Shown piece by piece: positions 20,959-28,557 of a stretch of DNA of 64,000 nt. The DNA lies in the NCBI RefSeq assembly GCF_001742185.1, contig NZ_CP015750.1:3906001-3970000 (forward strand), read 5' to 3'. Made by a program: the position numbers and the translations under genes. Source of the DNA: Pectobacterium wasabiae CFBP 3304 (GTDB lineage Bacteria; Pseudomonadota; Gammaproteobacteria; Enterobacterales; Enterobacteriaceae). Positions within the stretch are counted from its first letter, which is position 1; the number at the start of each line of letters is the position of its first letter. Below the pieces are notes generated by a model. The model did no database searches. It saw only the letters and a list, made by a program, of their open reading frames with translations, and was not told the DNA's origin.

Positions 20959-23010
20959 ATGAAGACACCGCAAGCTGAAAAAAAGCCCCACGCCATAAGC
21001 ACACATGGCGATACGCGTATCGACAACTATTACTGGCTGCGTGATGATCAGCGTACCGATCCGCAGGTGTTAGCCTATCTGGAACAGGAAAATGCCTATA
21101 GTGAAGCGATTATGGCGCCTCACGAAGTGCGTAAACGGTCGCTGTATGACGAAATGGTTAAACGCATTCCATCGACGGACATGTCTGTGCCGTATGTCAG
21201 AAAAGGCTATCGTTATCAAAGCCGCTATGAGCCGGGTAAAGAGTACGCCATCTATCTGCGCCAGCCTGAGCACTCGACAGCAACGTGGGAAACGCTGTTG
21301 GATGGGAATCAACGTGCGGAGGGACATGAATTTTATAGTCTCGGCGCGCTTGAGATTAGCCCAAACAACACGCTATTGGCCCTCTCGGAGGATTTTTTAT
21401 CCCGTCGGCAGTACACGCTGCGCTTTCGCGATCTGAACAGCGGCGAATGGCTACCGGATGTGATCGAAAATGTGACCGCAGGTGCGGAATGGTCAGCCGA
21501 TTCGACGGTGCTGTACTACGTGCGTAAACATGAACAAACGCTATTGCCGTATCAGGTCTATCGTCACCGTCTGGGGAGCGATCCCGCACAAGATGAACTG
21601 GTATATGAAGAGAAAGACGACACCTATTATGTCAGCTTGAGTAAAACGACATCAGAGCACTACATCACTATTTACCTCAGTAGCACTACGACGACCGAGG
21701 TATTATTACTCGATGCGACGCTCCCAGATGCGGTGCCGCAGGTTGGCATTCCACGTCGGAAAGATCATGAATATGGTATCGATCACTATCAGGGGCGGTT
21801 TTACCTGCGTTCTAACCGAGAAGGAAAAAATTTCGGTCTCTATCGTTCGGATAAACCTGATGAACAAACGCTGGAAACGCTAATTGCTCCACGTGAACAC
21901 CGCGTTCTGGAAGGTTTTGAACTATTTCGAGATTGGTTAGTGGTTGAAGAAAGGGAACGCGGTTTAACCAGCTTGCGCCAGATTCACTGGCATACGCAGG
22001 AAGAAAAAACGATCACCTTTAATGATGCGAGCTATGTGGCATGGCTATCGTACAACCCTACGTCAGAAACGGCATTGCTGCGTTATGGTTACTCATCAAT
22101 GACAACCCCCAGCACGCTGTATGAATTGAATCTGGATACGGGTGAACAGCAACGGCTTAAGCAAGCCGAAGTGAAGGATTTCTCTCCAGATCATTACCGG
22201 AGCGAACGCTTGTGGATCACGGTCAGGGACGGTGTCGACGTACCCGTTTCCCTCGTTTACCATCGCGAGCATTTCACCCCTGGTAAGAACCCGATACTGG
22301 TTTACGGCTATGGCGCCTATGGCAATAGCATGGAGCCAGATTTCAGCATTAGCCGTTTGAGCCTGCTGGACAGAGGGTTCGTTTTTGCCTTAACGCACAT
22401 TCGCGGTGGTGGTGAACTGGGTCAGCAGTGGTATGACGATGGCCGACTGCTCAATAAGATGCATTCCTTCACGGATTTCATCGATGTGTCTCAGGCATTG
22501 ATAGAAAAAGGCTATGGCGACAGGGAAAACATGTTCGCGATGGGGGGCAGTGCGGGGGGGCTCTTGATGGGGGCGGTAGTCAATATGGCCCCCGATTTGT
22601 TCAAAGGTGTTGTCGCCCAGGTCCCGTTTGTTGATGTGTTGACGACAATGCTGGATGAGTCAATTCCGCTGACAACCGGAGAGTATGACGAGTGGGGCGA
22701 TCCAAATGAACAAACCTACTATGACTACATCAAGCAATATAGCCCCTATGACGGTGTTACCGCTCAGCGTTATCCACATTTATTGGTGACTACCGGGCTA
22801 CACGATTCTCAGGTTCAGTATTGGGAACCTGCGAAGTGGGTGGCAAAATTGCGGGATGTCAAAACAGACGACCGTCTGGTGTTGCTGTACACCGATATGG
22901 ATGCCGGGCACGGCGGAAAATCAGGCCGCTTCAAACGCTATGATGACATTGCGTTAGAATATGCTTTCCTATTGATGGTGCTTGAAAAGGCTGCGGAAGG
23001 TCACGAATAA
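20959..23010 (+). CDS. ptrB: oligopeptidase B
   Basis: PtrB is a 683-residue S9 family serine peptidase that cuts after Arg and Lys in short peptides. An N-terminal beta-propeller ([15 protein letters not shown] onward) precedes the C-terminal alpha/beta hydrolase domain. The catalytic Ser is in [11 protein letters not shown], the His in [12 protein letters not shown], and the Asp is expected in the [13 protein letters not shown] segment. ATG 20959 gives an N-terminus ([14 protein letters not shown]) of the right length; earlier in-frame starts have no support. It is divergent from purT. Confidence 0.93.
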   Translation: MKTPQAEKKPHAISTHGDTRIDNYYWLRDDQRTDPQVLAYLEQENAYSEAIMAPHEVRKRSLYDEMVKRIPSTDMSVPYVRKGYRYQSRYEPGKEYAIYLRQPEHSTATWETLLDGNQRAEGHEFYSLGALEISPNNTLLALSEDFLSRRQYTLRFRDLNSGEWLPDVIENVTAGAEWSADSTVLYYVRKHEQTLLPYQVYRHRLGSDPAQDELVYEEKDDTYYVSLSKTTSEHYITIYLSSTTTTEVLLLDATLPDAVPQVGIPRRKDHEYGIDHYQGRFYLRSNREGKNFGLYRSDKPDEQTLETLIAPREHRVLEGFELFRDWLVVEERERGLTSLRQIHWHTQEEKTITFNDASYVAWLSYNPTSETALLRYGYSSMTTPSTLYELNLDTGEQQRLKQAEVKDFSPDHYRSERLWITVRDGVDVPVSLVYHREHFTPGKNPILVYGYGAYGNSMEPDFSISRLSLLDRGFVFALTHIRGGGELGQQWYDDGRLLNKMHSFTDFIDVSQALIEKGYGDRENMFAMGGSAGGLLMGAVVNMAPDLFKGVVAQVPFVDVLTTMLDESIPLTTGEYDEWGDPNEQTYYDYIKQYSPYDGVTAQRYPHLLVTTGLHDSQVQYWEPAKWVAKLRDVKTDDRLVLLYTDMDAGHGGKSGRFKRYDDIALEYAFLLMVLEKAAEGHE

Positions 23011-23094
23011 GGGCTAGCAACTGAAGTTATGAGGGTAAACCCGTTTTCGGGTTTACCCGGTTGGCATGACACATTACTTGGGCAATATCAGAAC

Positions 23095-23205
23095 TCAAGT
23101 AATATCAGCCTGCGGTTTCTTTGCTTTTTTGTCGGCCCGTTTTTCGGCGGCCGTTTTCAGTGGCTTCTTCTTACTGTTCTTTTTGCTATCCAGTCCTTTA
23201 CTCAT
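23095..23205 (-). CDS. small lysine-rich protein of unknown function
   Basis: This is a 36-codon frame with a start at ATG 23205 and a purine-rich ribosome-binding site (GAGGCAAGAT). About 14 of 36 residues are Lys and the protein is very basic (SKGLDSKKNSKKKPLKTAAE and onward). I recall similar tiny basic proteins at this kind of position in enterobacteria but cannot name it. It lies between ptrB and holE. Confidence 0.5.
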   Translation of the reverse strand: MSKGLDSKKNSKKKPLKTAAEKRADKKAKKPQADIT

Positions 23206-23364
23206 ATCTTGCCTCGCTTGATAAAAGGTTAGGTTGCTATCCCATTAACCTCCTGTGCAGTTCGATATGCAAGTAGAAAATCATTTTTGCTGTGTAAGAA
23301 TGTAACCCGTGGAAAGGGATGTTTTCCACGGTAAGGCAATCTTAGAATGGAATGCGAGGAATCG

Positions 23365-23595
23365 CTATTTAGACTTAGGCTCGTAGGGTAAACGAGAGAA
23401 CTGTAGTGAGCGTTGACGATAAAACGTCACACGTTCACGAAAGTAGTTACGCAGGTGCTCGGGTTGTTCTCTCTCAACAACTTCTGGAATGACTGGCATA
23501 TTGTAACGTTCTTTGAAGGCAACGCCTGATGCCGCCAGATCTACGTTAACCTTATCCATATCCTCTTTGGATAATTCCGCCAGATTATGTCCCAT
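23365..23595 (-). CDS. holE: DNA polymerase III subunit theta
   Basis: HolE is the 76-residue theta subunit that binds the epsilon proofreading subunit in the Pol III core. The segment [20 protein letters not shown] is almost identical to E. coli HolE, and the C-terminal [11 protein letters not shown] is also shared. It is a single gene on the minus strand between ptrB and ftnA, comparable to the E. coli ptrB-exoX-holE neighbourhood. Confidence 0.95.
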   Translation of the reverse strand: MGHNLAELSKEDMDKVNVDLAASGVAFKERYNMPVIPEVVEREQPEHLRNYFRERVTFYRQRSLQFSRLPYEPKSK

Positions 23596-23702
23596 ACCGC
23601 TTTCTCCTGCCTATTGGTCACCGACTGATTGGTGCCACGGTAAAGTAGCGACAGGAAAATGGCAAGTGTTCACCTTATCATGTGGATGTTTATTATTCTG
23701 AT

Positions 23703-23826
23703 TGTGAAATGGGAATCATTTTTAATACCAGGAAGATATAAATGATATAGATCGAAATTGCTATTTTTGATAATAAAAATGATTCGCAATAATACAGTGA
23801 AAATCATTCCTAAGTGATAATAAATA
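23703..23826. promoter_or_regulatory. cluster of Fur-box-like sequences upstream of ftnA
   Basis: Three AT-rich sites resemble the Fur consensus GATAATGATAATCATTATC: about 23703-23727 (GAAATGGGAATCATTTTTAA), 23768-23790 (TGATAATAAAAATGATTCGC) and 23798-23826 (GTGAAAATCATTCCTAAGTG). They lie 140-265 bp upstream of ftnA. In E. coli, Fur activates ftnA by binding several upstream sites and displacing H-NS; the same arrangement is inferred here. The 23596-23966 gap holds no other gene. Confidence 0.55.
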
Positions 23827-23966
23827 TCAATGCAAATAATATTAATTATTTGTTTTTATTGATTATTTTATTTTTAAATCATCAGTGTTAATAAAATGTT
23901 TTTTATTTTATTTTTTCAGGCATAATGCCCTAAATAATTACACCTGCCGGGAAATAAGGAGTTACC

Positions 23967-24473
23967 ATGTTAAAAAAAGAAATGATTCAGAAGTTGAATG
24001 AGCAACTTAATCTGGAGTTTTATTCCGCGAATTTGTATTTACAAATGAGTGCATGGTGCGGTGACAAAGGTTTTGAAGGCGCATCCAGTTTCCTGAAGAC
24101 GCATTCTCAGGAAGAAATGCAACACATGCAACGCCTGTTCGACTACCTGGATGATACAGGAAGCTTGCCTGTATTAGGCGCGATTGCTGCACCGCCGATT
24201 GATTTCGATTCACTGGCTGATGTTTTCAAGTTGACCTACGAACACGAGCAGTTGATTACAGCAAAAATTAATGAGCTGGCGCATGCTGCAATGGCACTAC
24301 AGGATTATTCTACATTTAACTTCCTGCAATGGTATGTTGCCGAACAGCACGAAGAAGAAAAACTGTTCCGTTCTATTCTTGACAAACTAGCTCTGGTCAA
24401 AGCGAGCGAAGGCGGTCTGTTCTTCATCGATCAGGACCTGAAAAAAATGTCTACGGCAGCACCGTCAGCCTAA
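23967..24473 (+). CDS. ftnA: ferritin FtnA
   Basis: This 168-residue cytoplasmic iron-storage ferritin forms 24-mers. Ferroxidase ligands are visible: Glu in [17 protein letters not shown], Glu and His in [16 protein letters not shown], and Glu in [16 protein letters not shown]. It lacks the haem-binding Met of bacterioferritins in an equivalent context. AAGGAG lies upstream of the ATG. A terminator follows. Confidence 0.94.
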   Translation: MLKKEMIQKLNEQLNLEFYSANLYLQMSAWCGDKGFEGASSFLKTHSQEEMQHMQRLFDYLDDTGSLPVLGAIAAPPIDFDSLADVFKLTYEHEQLITAKINELAHAAMALQDYSTFNFLQWYVAEQHEEEKLFRSILDKLALVKASEGGLFFIDQDLKKMSTAAPSA

Positions 24474-24517
24474 CGACAATCGACGCTTTTGTCGGCCAAT
24501 GTGCATTTGAAGAGCGC

Positions 24518-24547
24518 GGGATAATATTCTTTTTATCCCGTTATTTC
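24518..24547 (+). terminator. probable intrinsic terminator of ftnA
   Basis: The stem CGGGATAA / TTATCCCG is followed by a T-rich tail, about 45 nt after the ftnA stop. Confidence 0.75.
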
Positions 24548-24752
24548 TTTCCTCGAACGACCTCCCTACTTATACCACGCTGTCGATTTTATTCTTGGCT
24601 TCACACTCGACTTCATCTTCCTCTGTCGCTATGATCGCGTTAGTCGTGATACACAACTTTATGTTTTATAAGGTTTGATGCGGTCTTTCTCTGATTTGGA
24701 TAAGGCTGCAAAACTCACACATCATTGTCTGAATACGCATGTCGGGAATACC

Positions 24753-25109
24753 ATGATGAAGAAATTTTTGCTATCTATCGTGCTTACCTCACTTTCTGTG
24801 AATGCTTTTGCTGCTGCTAAACTGGCAAATATCAGCCGGCTGGAATATGGCGATCGTTGGGCTTTCACGCGTGAAGAAGTGCAATTGATTTGTCGGCCTG
24901 GCAATGCGCTGTATGCCCTACATACTGGGACGTTGATGCAATATCCGCTAAACGATACTGCTATTGCGCAGATGAAATCTGGACAGGTGAGTGCACAACC
25001 GATAGACGTGATTTGGCTGGACGATCCTAAACACCCCGGACAGAAGAAAAGCCTTCAGCCATTTATCGATCGTGCAGAGCAACTGTGCTTACCAGATGGT
25101 CAGCCATGA
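24753..25109 (+). CDS. yebY: YebY-like exported protein (DUF2511)
   Basis: This is a 118-residue protein with a clear signal peptide ([20 protein letters not shown]) and a small mature domain with two Cys (QLICRPGN and QLCLPDG) that could form a disulphide. E. coli YebY belongs to the same family and lies next to sdsR. That position is conserved here. The function is not established; E. coli yebY is reported to be copper-induced. I start at 24753 with GGGAA upstream. Confidence 0.8.
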   Translation: MMKKFLLSIVLTSLSVNAFAAAKLANISRLEYGDRWAFTREEVQLICRPGNALYALHTGTLMQYPLNDTAIAQMKSGQVSAQPIDVIWLDDPKHPGQKKSLQPFIDRAEQLCLPDGQP

Positions 25110-25231
25110 AGTGATTGATTTACCTATTTAATGTTAATTTCTTGCTTCTTTATGGTTAAGGTAAAGTGTGAAACCTGTTCCATTTGTGATAATTGCGAAC
25201 GGGTTGAAGCTGGAAAACGCAGGGGAGTTGG

Positions 25232-25241
25232 CTACGCTTAA
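25232..25241 (+). promoter_or_regulatory. sigma-S type -10 element of sdsR
   Basis: CTACGCTTAA resembles the extended sigma-S -10 consensus CTATACTTAA and lies about 5 nt before the expected 5' end of SdsR. SdsR is one of the most strictly RpoS-dependent sRNAs in E. coli and Salmonella. Confidence 0.7.
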
Positions 25242-25245
25242 GGTT

Positions 25246-25347
25246 ACAAGGCTATTACAGCTTGTATAAATGCCAACTTTTAGCGCACGGCTCTCCCAAG
25301 AGCCATTTCCCTAGACTGAATACAGGAATCGTATTCAGTCTTTTTTT
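25246..25347 (+). ncRNA. sdsR: SdsR (RyeB) small RNA
   Basis: This trans-acting, Hfq-dependent sRNA of about 102 nt is easily recognised by the conserved core ATGCCAACTTTTAGCGCACG, an internal hairpin (GGCTCTC...GAGCC) and the terminator GACTGAATAC / GTATTCAGTC plus seven T. It lies downstream of yebY as in E. coli. In E. coli an antisense RNA (RyeA/SraC) overlaps it from the other side. Here the distal terminator arm is the prophage attachment core, so the sRNA itself stays intact but the region beyond it has been displaced. Confidence 0.92.
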
Positions 25348-25350
25348 ATA
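25331..25350 (+). other. attL core
   Basis: The 20-base sequence GTATTCAGTCTTTTTTTATA is repeated exactly at 59660-59679. It comprises the 3' arm of the sdsR terminator and its T tract. The integrase stop codon is 67 nt away. Confidence 0.92.
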
Positions 25351-25416
25351 ACCTATATAAATACAATAGGTTATGTTTAAAATCAGTCGCTTATCTCTAC
25401 TGTGTTCTACTCAATA

Positions 25417-26472
25417 TTACCCTATAACATAGTCTGCCGCCTTTTTGTCGCCAATAGCTGACGCCAGCGGGTTCAGACGAATAGCATCTTCTAAATGGTC
25501 TGGTGCAAAGTGTGCATACCGCATTGTTACACGTATATCTGAGTGCCCAAGAATCCTCTGTAGCACAATGATATTGCCTCCGTTCATCATGAAATGGCTG
25601 GCGAATGTGTGACGTAATACGTGGGTCATTTGTCCTTCTGGCAACTCAATGCCTGCCATTCTAACGACCCGATAAAATTGTTTATAGCAAGGGGAAAATG
25701 GCTTTCCGTTGCGGCTGATTAATTCTTGGTAAAGCTGATCAGAAATTGGAACGGTACGGTTCTTTTTTCCTTTCGTGTTAATGAAAGTAATTTTGTATGG
25801 TGATAGTTGGGATGATTTAAGTTTTGCTGCTTCATTCCAACGAGATCCAGTTGAAAGGCATACTTTTACAATAAGGGTTAACTCTTCATTTTTATGATTC
25901 TCACAGGCTACTAATAACTGGGTTATTTGTTCAGAAGTAAGCCACGCCATTTCACGTTCTGGCTGGTCGAATTCTCTTACATTTTCAAGTGGATTAGGTA
26001 ATTCCCATTCACCAAGCCGTTTTAATTCATTAAAAACCGCCCGTAAAAAAGCGTGCTCGCAGTTAATTGTGCCAGTAGATACCTTTCTTGTCTCAAGACT
26101 GGTACTGTAGCCGTTATCAATAGCACCTTGTAATCGCAGATCCCGGTAATGTGCCCAATCCTTTGCTGTCAGTGATGATGCGATTGGATTACCGAGGCCG
26201 TTACAGATAATTTTAAGTTTACCTAAACGCCCCTTTTTATCGTTCAATGAACAACCGTGTAGCTTGTACCACAAATCAATCAGCTCATTGAGTTTTCGTC
26301 GATCTTCCTTTTCTCCTAACCACGGCTTTAACTTGGTTTGCTCCATAACATACTGTTCATAAGATACAGCCTCCCCTTTGGTTGAAAATTGTTTTCTGAC
26401 CCGCTTTCCTTCTCTTCCATTGGGGTAACATTCACATAACCACTTTCCTGTGGGTAGCTTTCTAATAGTCAT
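25417..26472 (-). CDS. int: P2-like tyrosine integrase
   Basis: This 351-residue site-specific recombinase should catalyse integration at the sdsR terminator. An N-terminal arm-binding domain (ptGKW-type fold, TIRKLPTGKWLCECYPNGRE) and a SAM-like core-binding domain precede the catalytic domain. The catalytic residues are Arg in TGSRWNEA, H-x-x-R in HVLRHTF, His in LGHSD and the nucleophile Tyr in MRYAHFAPDH. It lies directly inside attL, next to ogr and opposite in orientation to the repressor. In P2 and 186, int instead lies beside the repressor. A LexA box is 30 bp upstream. Confidence 0.93.
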   Translation of the reverse strand: MTIRKLPTGKWLCECYPNGREGKRVRKQFSTKGEAVSYEQYVMEQTKLKPWLGEKEDRRKLNELIDLWYKLHGCSLNDKKGRLGKLKIICNGLGNPIASSLTAKDWAHYRDLRLQGAIDNGYSTSLETRKVSTGTINCEHAFLRAVFNELKRLGEWELPNPLENVREFDQPEREMAWLTSEQITQLLVACENHKNEELTLIVKVCLSTGSRWNEAAKLKSSQLSPYKITFINTKGKKNRTVPISDQLYQELISRNGKPFSPCYKQFYRVVRMAGIELPEGQMTHVLRHTFASHFMMNGGNIIVLQRILGHSDIRVTMRYAHFAPDHLEDAIRLNPLASAIGDKKAADYVIG

Positions 26473-26501
26473 TATTCAAATCCGAGGTAAACAGAATATT
26501 T

Positions 26502-26521
26502 TACTGTATAAAAAAACAGTA
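26502..26521 (-). promoter_or_regulatory. LexA (SOS) box upstream of int
   Basis: TACTGTATAAAAAAACAGTA has both perfect consensus half-sites (TACTGT / ACAGTA) at the correct 8-bp spacing. It lies 30 bp before the int start, where LexA would block the integrase promoter. Confidence 0.82.
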
Positions 26522-26560
26522 TAAATGTTTATTAGGGGCGGATTCAAACAGTGACGATAT

Positions 26561-26586
26561 GAAAAGCCCACCTTAGTATGGTGGGC
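26561..26586 (-). terminator. intrinsic terminator of ogr/late operon
   Basis: On the minus strand, GCCCACC / GGTGGGC with a 7-nt loop is followed by TTTTC. It lies 21 nt after the ogr stop and before int. Confidence 0.85.
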
Positions 26587-26606
26587 AGAAGAGGGAAGGG
26601 GACACC

Positions 26607-26825
26607 CTAAATCCAGAGTGCTCCCTGATTTGACCGATCAGGATGTGGCGGGACGGGCTTAACATCGCCCGGCGTCATAATAATATCTGCTATGGTTTCC
26701 ATTGATTTGAATGTGCAACCGCAGTTGATATTCTGGCACTGGTGATAACGTTCTTTTGTCTTGTTCGTAATGTAGCGACTGGATCTCGCGTGTGCTGCAT
26801 TTTGGCAGAGTGGGCAATGCATCAT
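26607..26825 (-). CDS. ogr: late-gene activator Ogr/Delta
   Basis: This 72-residue zinc-finger activator contacts the RNA polymerase alpha subunit and turns on P2 late promoters. The zinc ligands are in MHCPLCQ and CQNINCGCTF, and RSSRYITNKTKERYHQCQN is near-identical to P2 Ogr, which also has 72 residues. I choose ATG 26825 for this match; a GTG four codons earlier is possible. Candidate binding elements lie upstream of O, FI and V. Confidence 0.93.
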   Translation of the reverse strand: MMHCPLCQNAAHARSSRYITNKTKERYHQCQNINCGCTFKSMETIADIIMTPGDVKPVPPHPDRSNQGALWI

Positions 26826-26912
26826 TTCGTAAATCACCTTATCGTTCTTTCTGGTTTATATCGTCAATCATATCACTTTATTCGATTTTTCAAATGATGA
26901 TTTGAAAATGAA

Positions 26913-28058
26913 TTACTGCTCACTTATCCCATACTCAGCTTCAGACAGCAGCACCTCCAGTTCCAGTGCGGTAACGTAGCCTGAATTGCTCAAACTGTGC
27001 GTCACTTTTGAAATTGTCCACGGCTGTTCGTCGATCACCTGTTTGAATCCGCTCACCTGAACAGGGGTTTCCGGGAACAGGTCAGCGCGCCCCATTGCCA
27101 GCGTGATAGAGAACTCCGCGACACCACGTTGCAGTTTGTCCCACTTTGCTTGTGCGGCGCGTGTGGCCTGTGCCTTAGTCGCAAAAACCGTGGTCAGCGC
27201 CAGCACGTTCTCATCCGTGCCAACCAGATAATCCCCCTCGCGGGCTTCTGGCTTCTTCTTGGCCTTTTTCGCTTTAGGGTGTGGCTTCTGTGGTTGTGCG
27301 CCTTGATGCAACAGCACTTTTTTCTGACGCTTTACCTTCACCATTTTCGGCTTTTCGGGCTGAGGCTCTTTAGTATGCAACCAGCTTGCGGTTACCCCTG
27401 TATATGCTCCCCGATCAGCCAGGCTAAAACTGTGCTGATCGCCGTCGCTGCGTTCAATCATCTGCTGCGGGATGAGCTTGCCGCTGGCCGTCTTCCCCGT
27501 TCCGGGACGGATAAACAGCAAACGTCCGGCTTTGATTGCCACAATCGCCCCGTTGCGCTCGGCCAGCCGGGTAATAAATTTCGCGTCGGTTTCCAGCGTC
27601 TGGTCGATGTGCGGAATTTTTATCCCCGCGAATCCATCAGCCAGCATCGGCGCAAGATTGTTGCGCTTTGCCACCTGTTCAACAATCGCACCCAGCGTGG
27701 TGTCGTGATACGACAGCTCACGCCGCGAGTTCAGCGACCCGCGAAAATCGGCACTACGCGCCCGGATGGTCAGCGTATCTGGCGTTCCACGGTGCTCTAT
27801 TTCATCCACCGTAAAATCACCCTTACCGATCAGCGCGTCACCTTCCCAGCCCAAAAATACCGACAGCACCGCGCCCCGGCGGGGTAGCTGTAACAGTCCG
27901 TCGCTGTCGTCCAGCTCGATGTCGAGTTGGTCGGCCTCAAATCCCCGGTTATCGGTCAGGCTCAGCGATAACAGGCGTGGGCTGATAACGGTCGTAATGT
28001 CCTGCTCATTCAGACGTAGCAGGTACGCGGGGGGCGGTTTTACTGCCTGCCTGTACAT
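26913..28058 (-). CDS. D: tail protein gpD (late control protein D)
   Basis: This 381-residue baseplate/tail hub protein is related to P2 gpD and T4 gp27. Recognisable segments are TVISPRLLSLSLTDNRGFEADQ near the N-terminus and EVLLSEAEYGISEQ at the end. A Lys/Pro-rich insertion (about residues 238-275) interrupts the middle. It is the last structural gene of the FI-D operon, followed by ogr. Confidence 0.92.
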   Translation of the reverse strand: MYRQAVKPPPAYLLRLNEQDITTVISPRLLSLSLTDNRGFEADQLDIELDDSDGLLQLPRRGAVLSVFLGWEGDALIGKGDFTVDEIEHRGTPDTLTIRARSADFRGSLNSRRELSYHDTTLGAIVEQVAKRNNLAPMLADGFAGIKIPHIDQTLETDAKFITRLAERNGAIVAIKAGRLLFIRPGTGKTASGKLIPQQMIERSDGDQHSFSLADRGAYTGVTASWLHTKEPQPEKPKMVKVKRQKKVLLHQGAQPQKPHPKAKKAKKKPEAREGDYLVGTDENVLALTTVFATKAQATRAAQAKWDKLQRGVAEFSITLAMGRADLFPETPVQVSGFKQVIDEQPWTISKVTHSLSNSGYVTALELEVLLSEAEYGISEQ

Positions 28059-28070
28059 TTACCGGGTTAA

Positions 28071-28556
28071 TCATGCGAATAATCCCCCGATAGCCGCTTG
28101 CGCCTTATTCGCCATTTCCCCGGCACTGCCGATCAAGCCCTCGGCCTGCTGGCGTAAATCGCCCAGCACGGCAGACAGTGACGAGTCTACGCGGGTCAGC
28201 GTGACGGTGAACTCAATCCGCCGCGCGCGACCGTCGGGGAAAAATTCGGTTTTCGTCTGGCTGATACTGTTCACCACAAATACCCCGTAAATCGTGCCGC
28301 TCCCCTCAATCAGCGGCCATGCACGCCCCTGATCGGCCATCGTTTCCAGCATCAGCAATGACAGCGTGCCGCCAGTGATTTCCGGCAGCAACGCCCCCGA
28401 TAGCGTGATTTTTTCCTCTTCAACGCCGAGAAATTGAAACGCCGGGCGCTGGCCGACGCGGTTGTTTGACGGCCAGCGGTATTCCACATTGCGCTGCATA
28501 TTCTGATACGGCAGGGTCTGGAGCTGGAAAACAAACAGCCCTAACGTGAGCATCAT
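28071..28556 (-). CDS. U: tail protein gpU
   Basis: This 161-residue P2 gpU homologue is a small tail assembly protein, with signature MLTLGLFVFQLQTLPYQ and FFPDGRARRIEFTVTL. I start at ATG 28556, immediately after the gpT stop; the longer open frame overlaps gpT. The C-terminal half is rich in Ala and Gly. Confidence 0.92.
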   Translation of the reverse strand: MMLTLGLFVFQLQTLPYQNMQRNVEYRWPSNNRVGQRPAFQFLGVEEEKITLSGALLPEITGGTLSLLMLETMADQGRAWPLIEGSGTIYGVFVVNSISQTKTEFFPDGRARRIEFTVTLTRVDSSLSAVLGDLRQQAEGLIGSAGEMANKAQAAIGGLFA

Positions 28557-28557
28557 C

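Noticed and set aside
27129..27887. 252-codon plus-strand frame opposite gene D
   Set aside because: Antisense shadow of gpD; no ribosome-binding site or domain.
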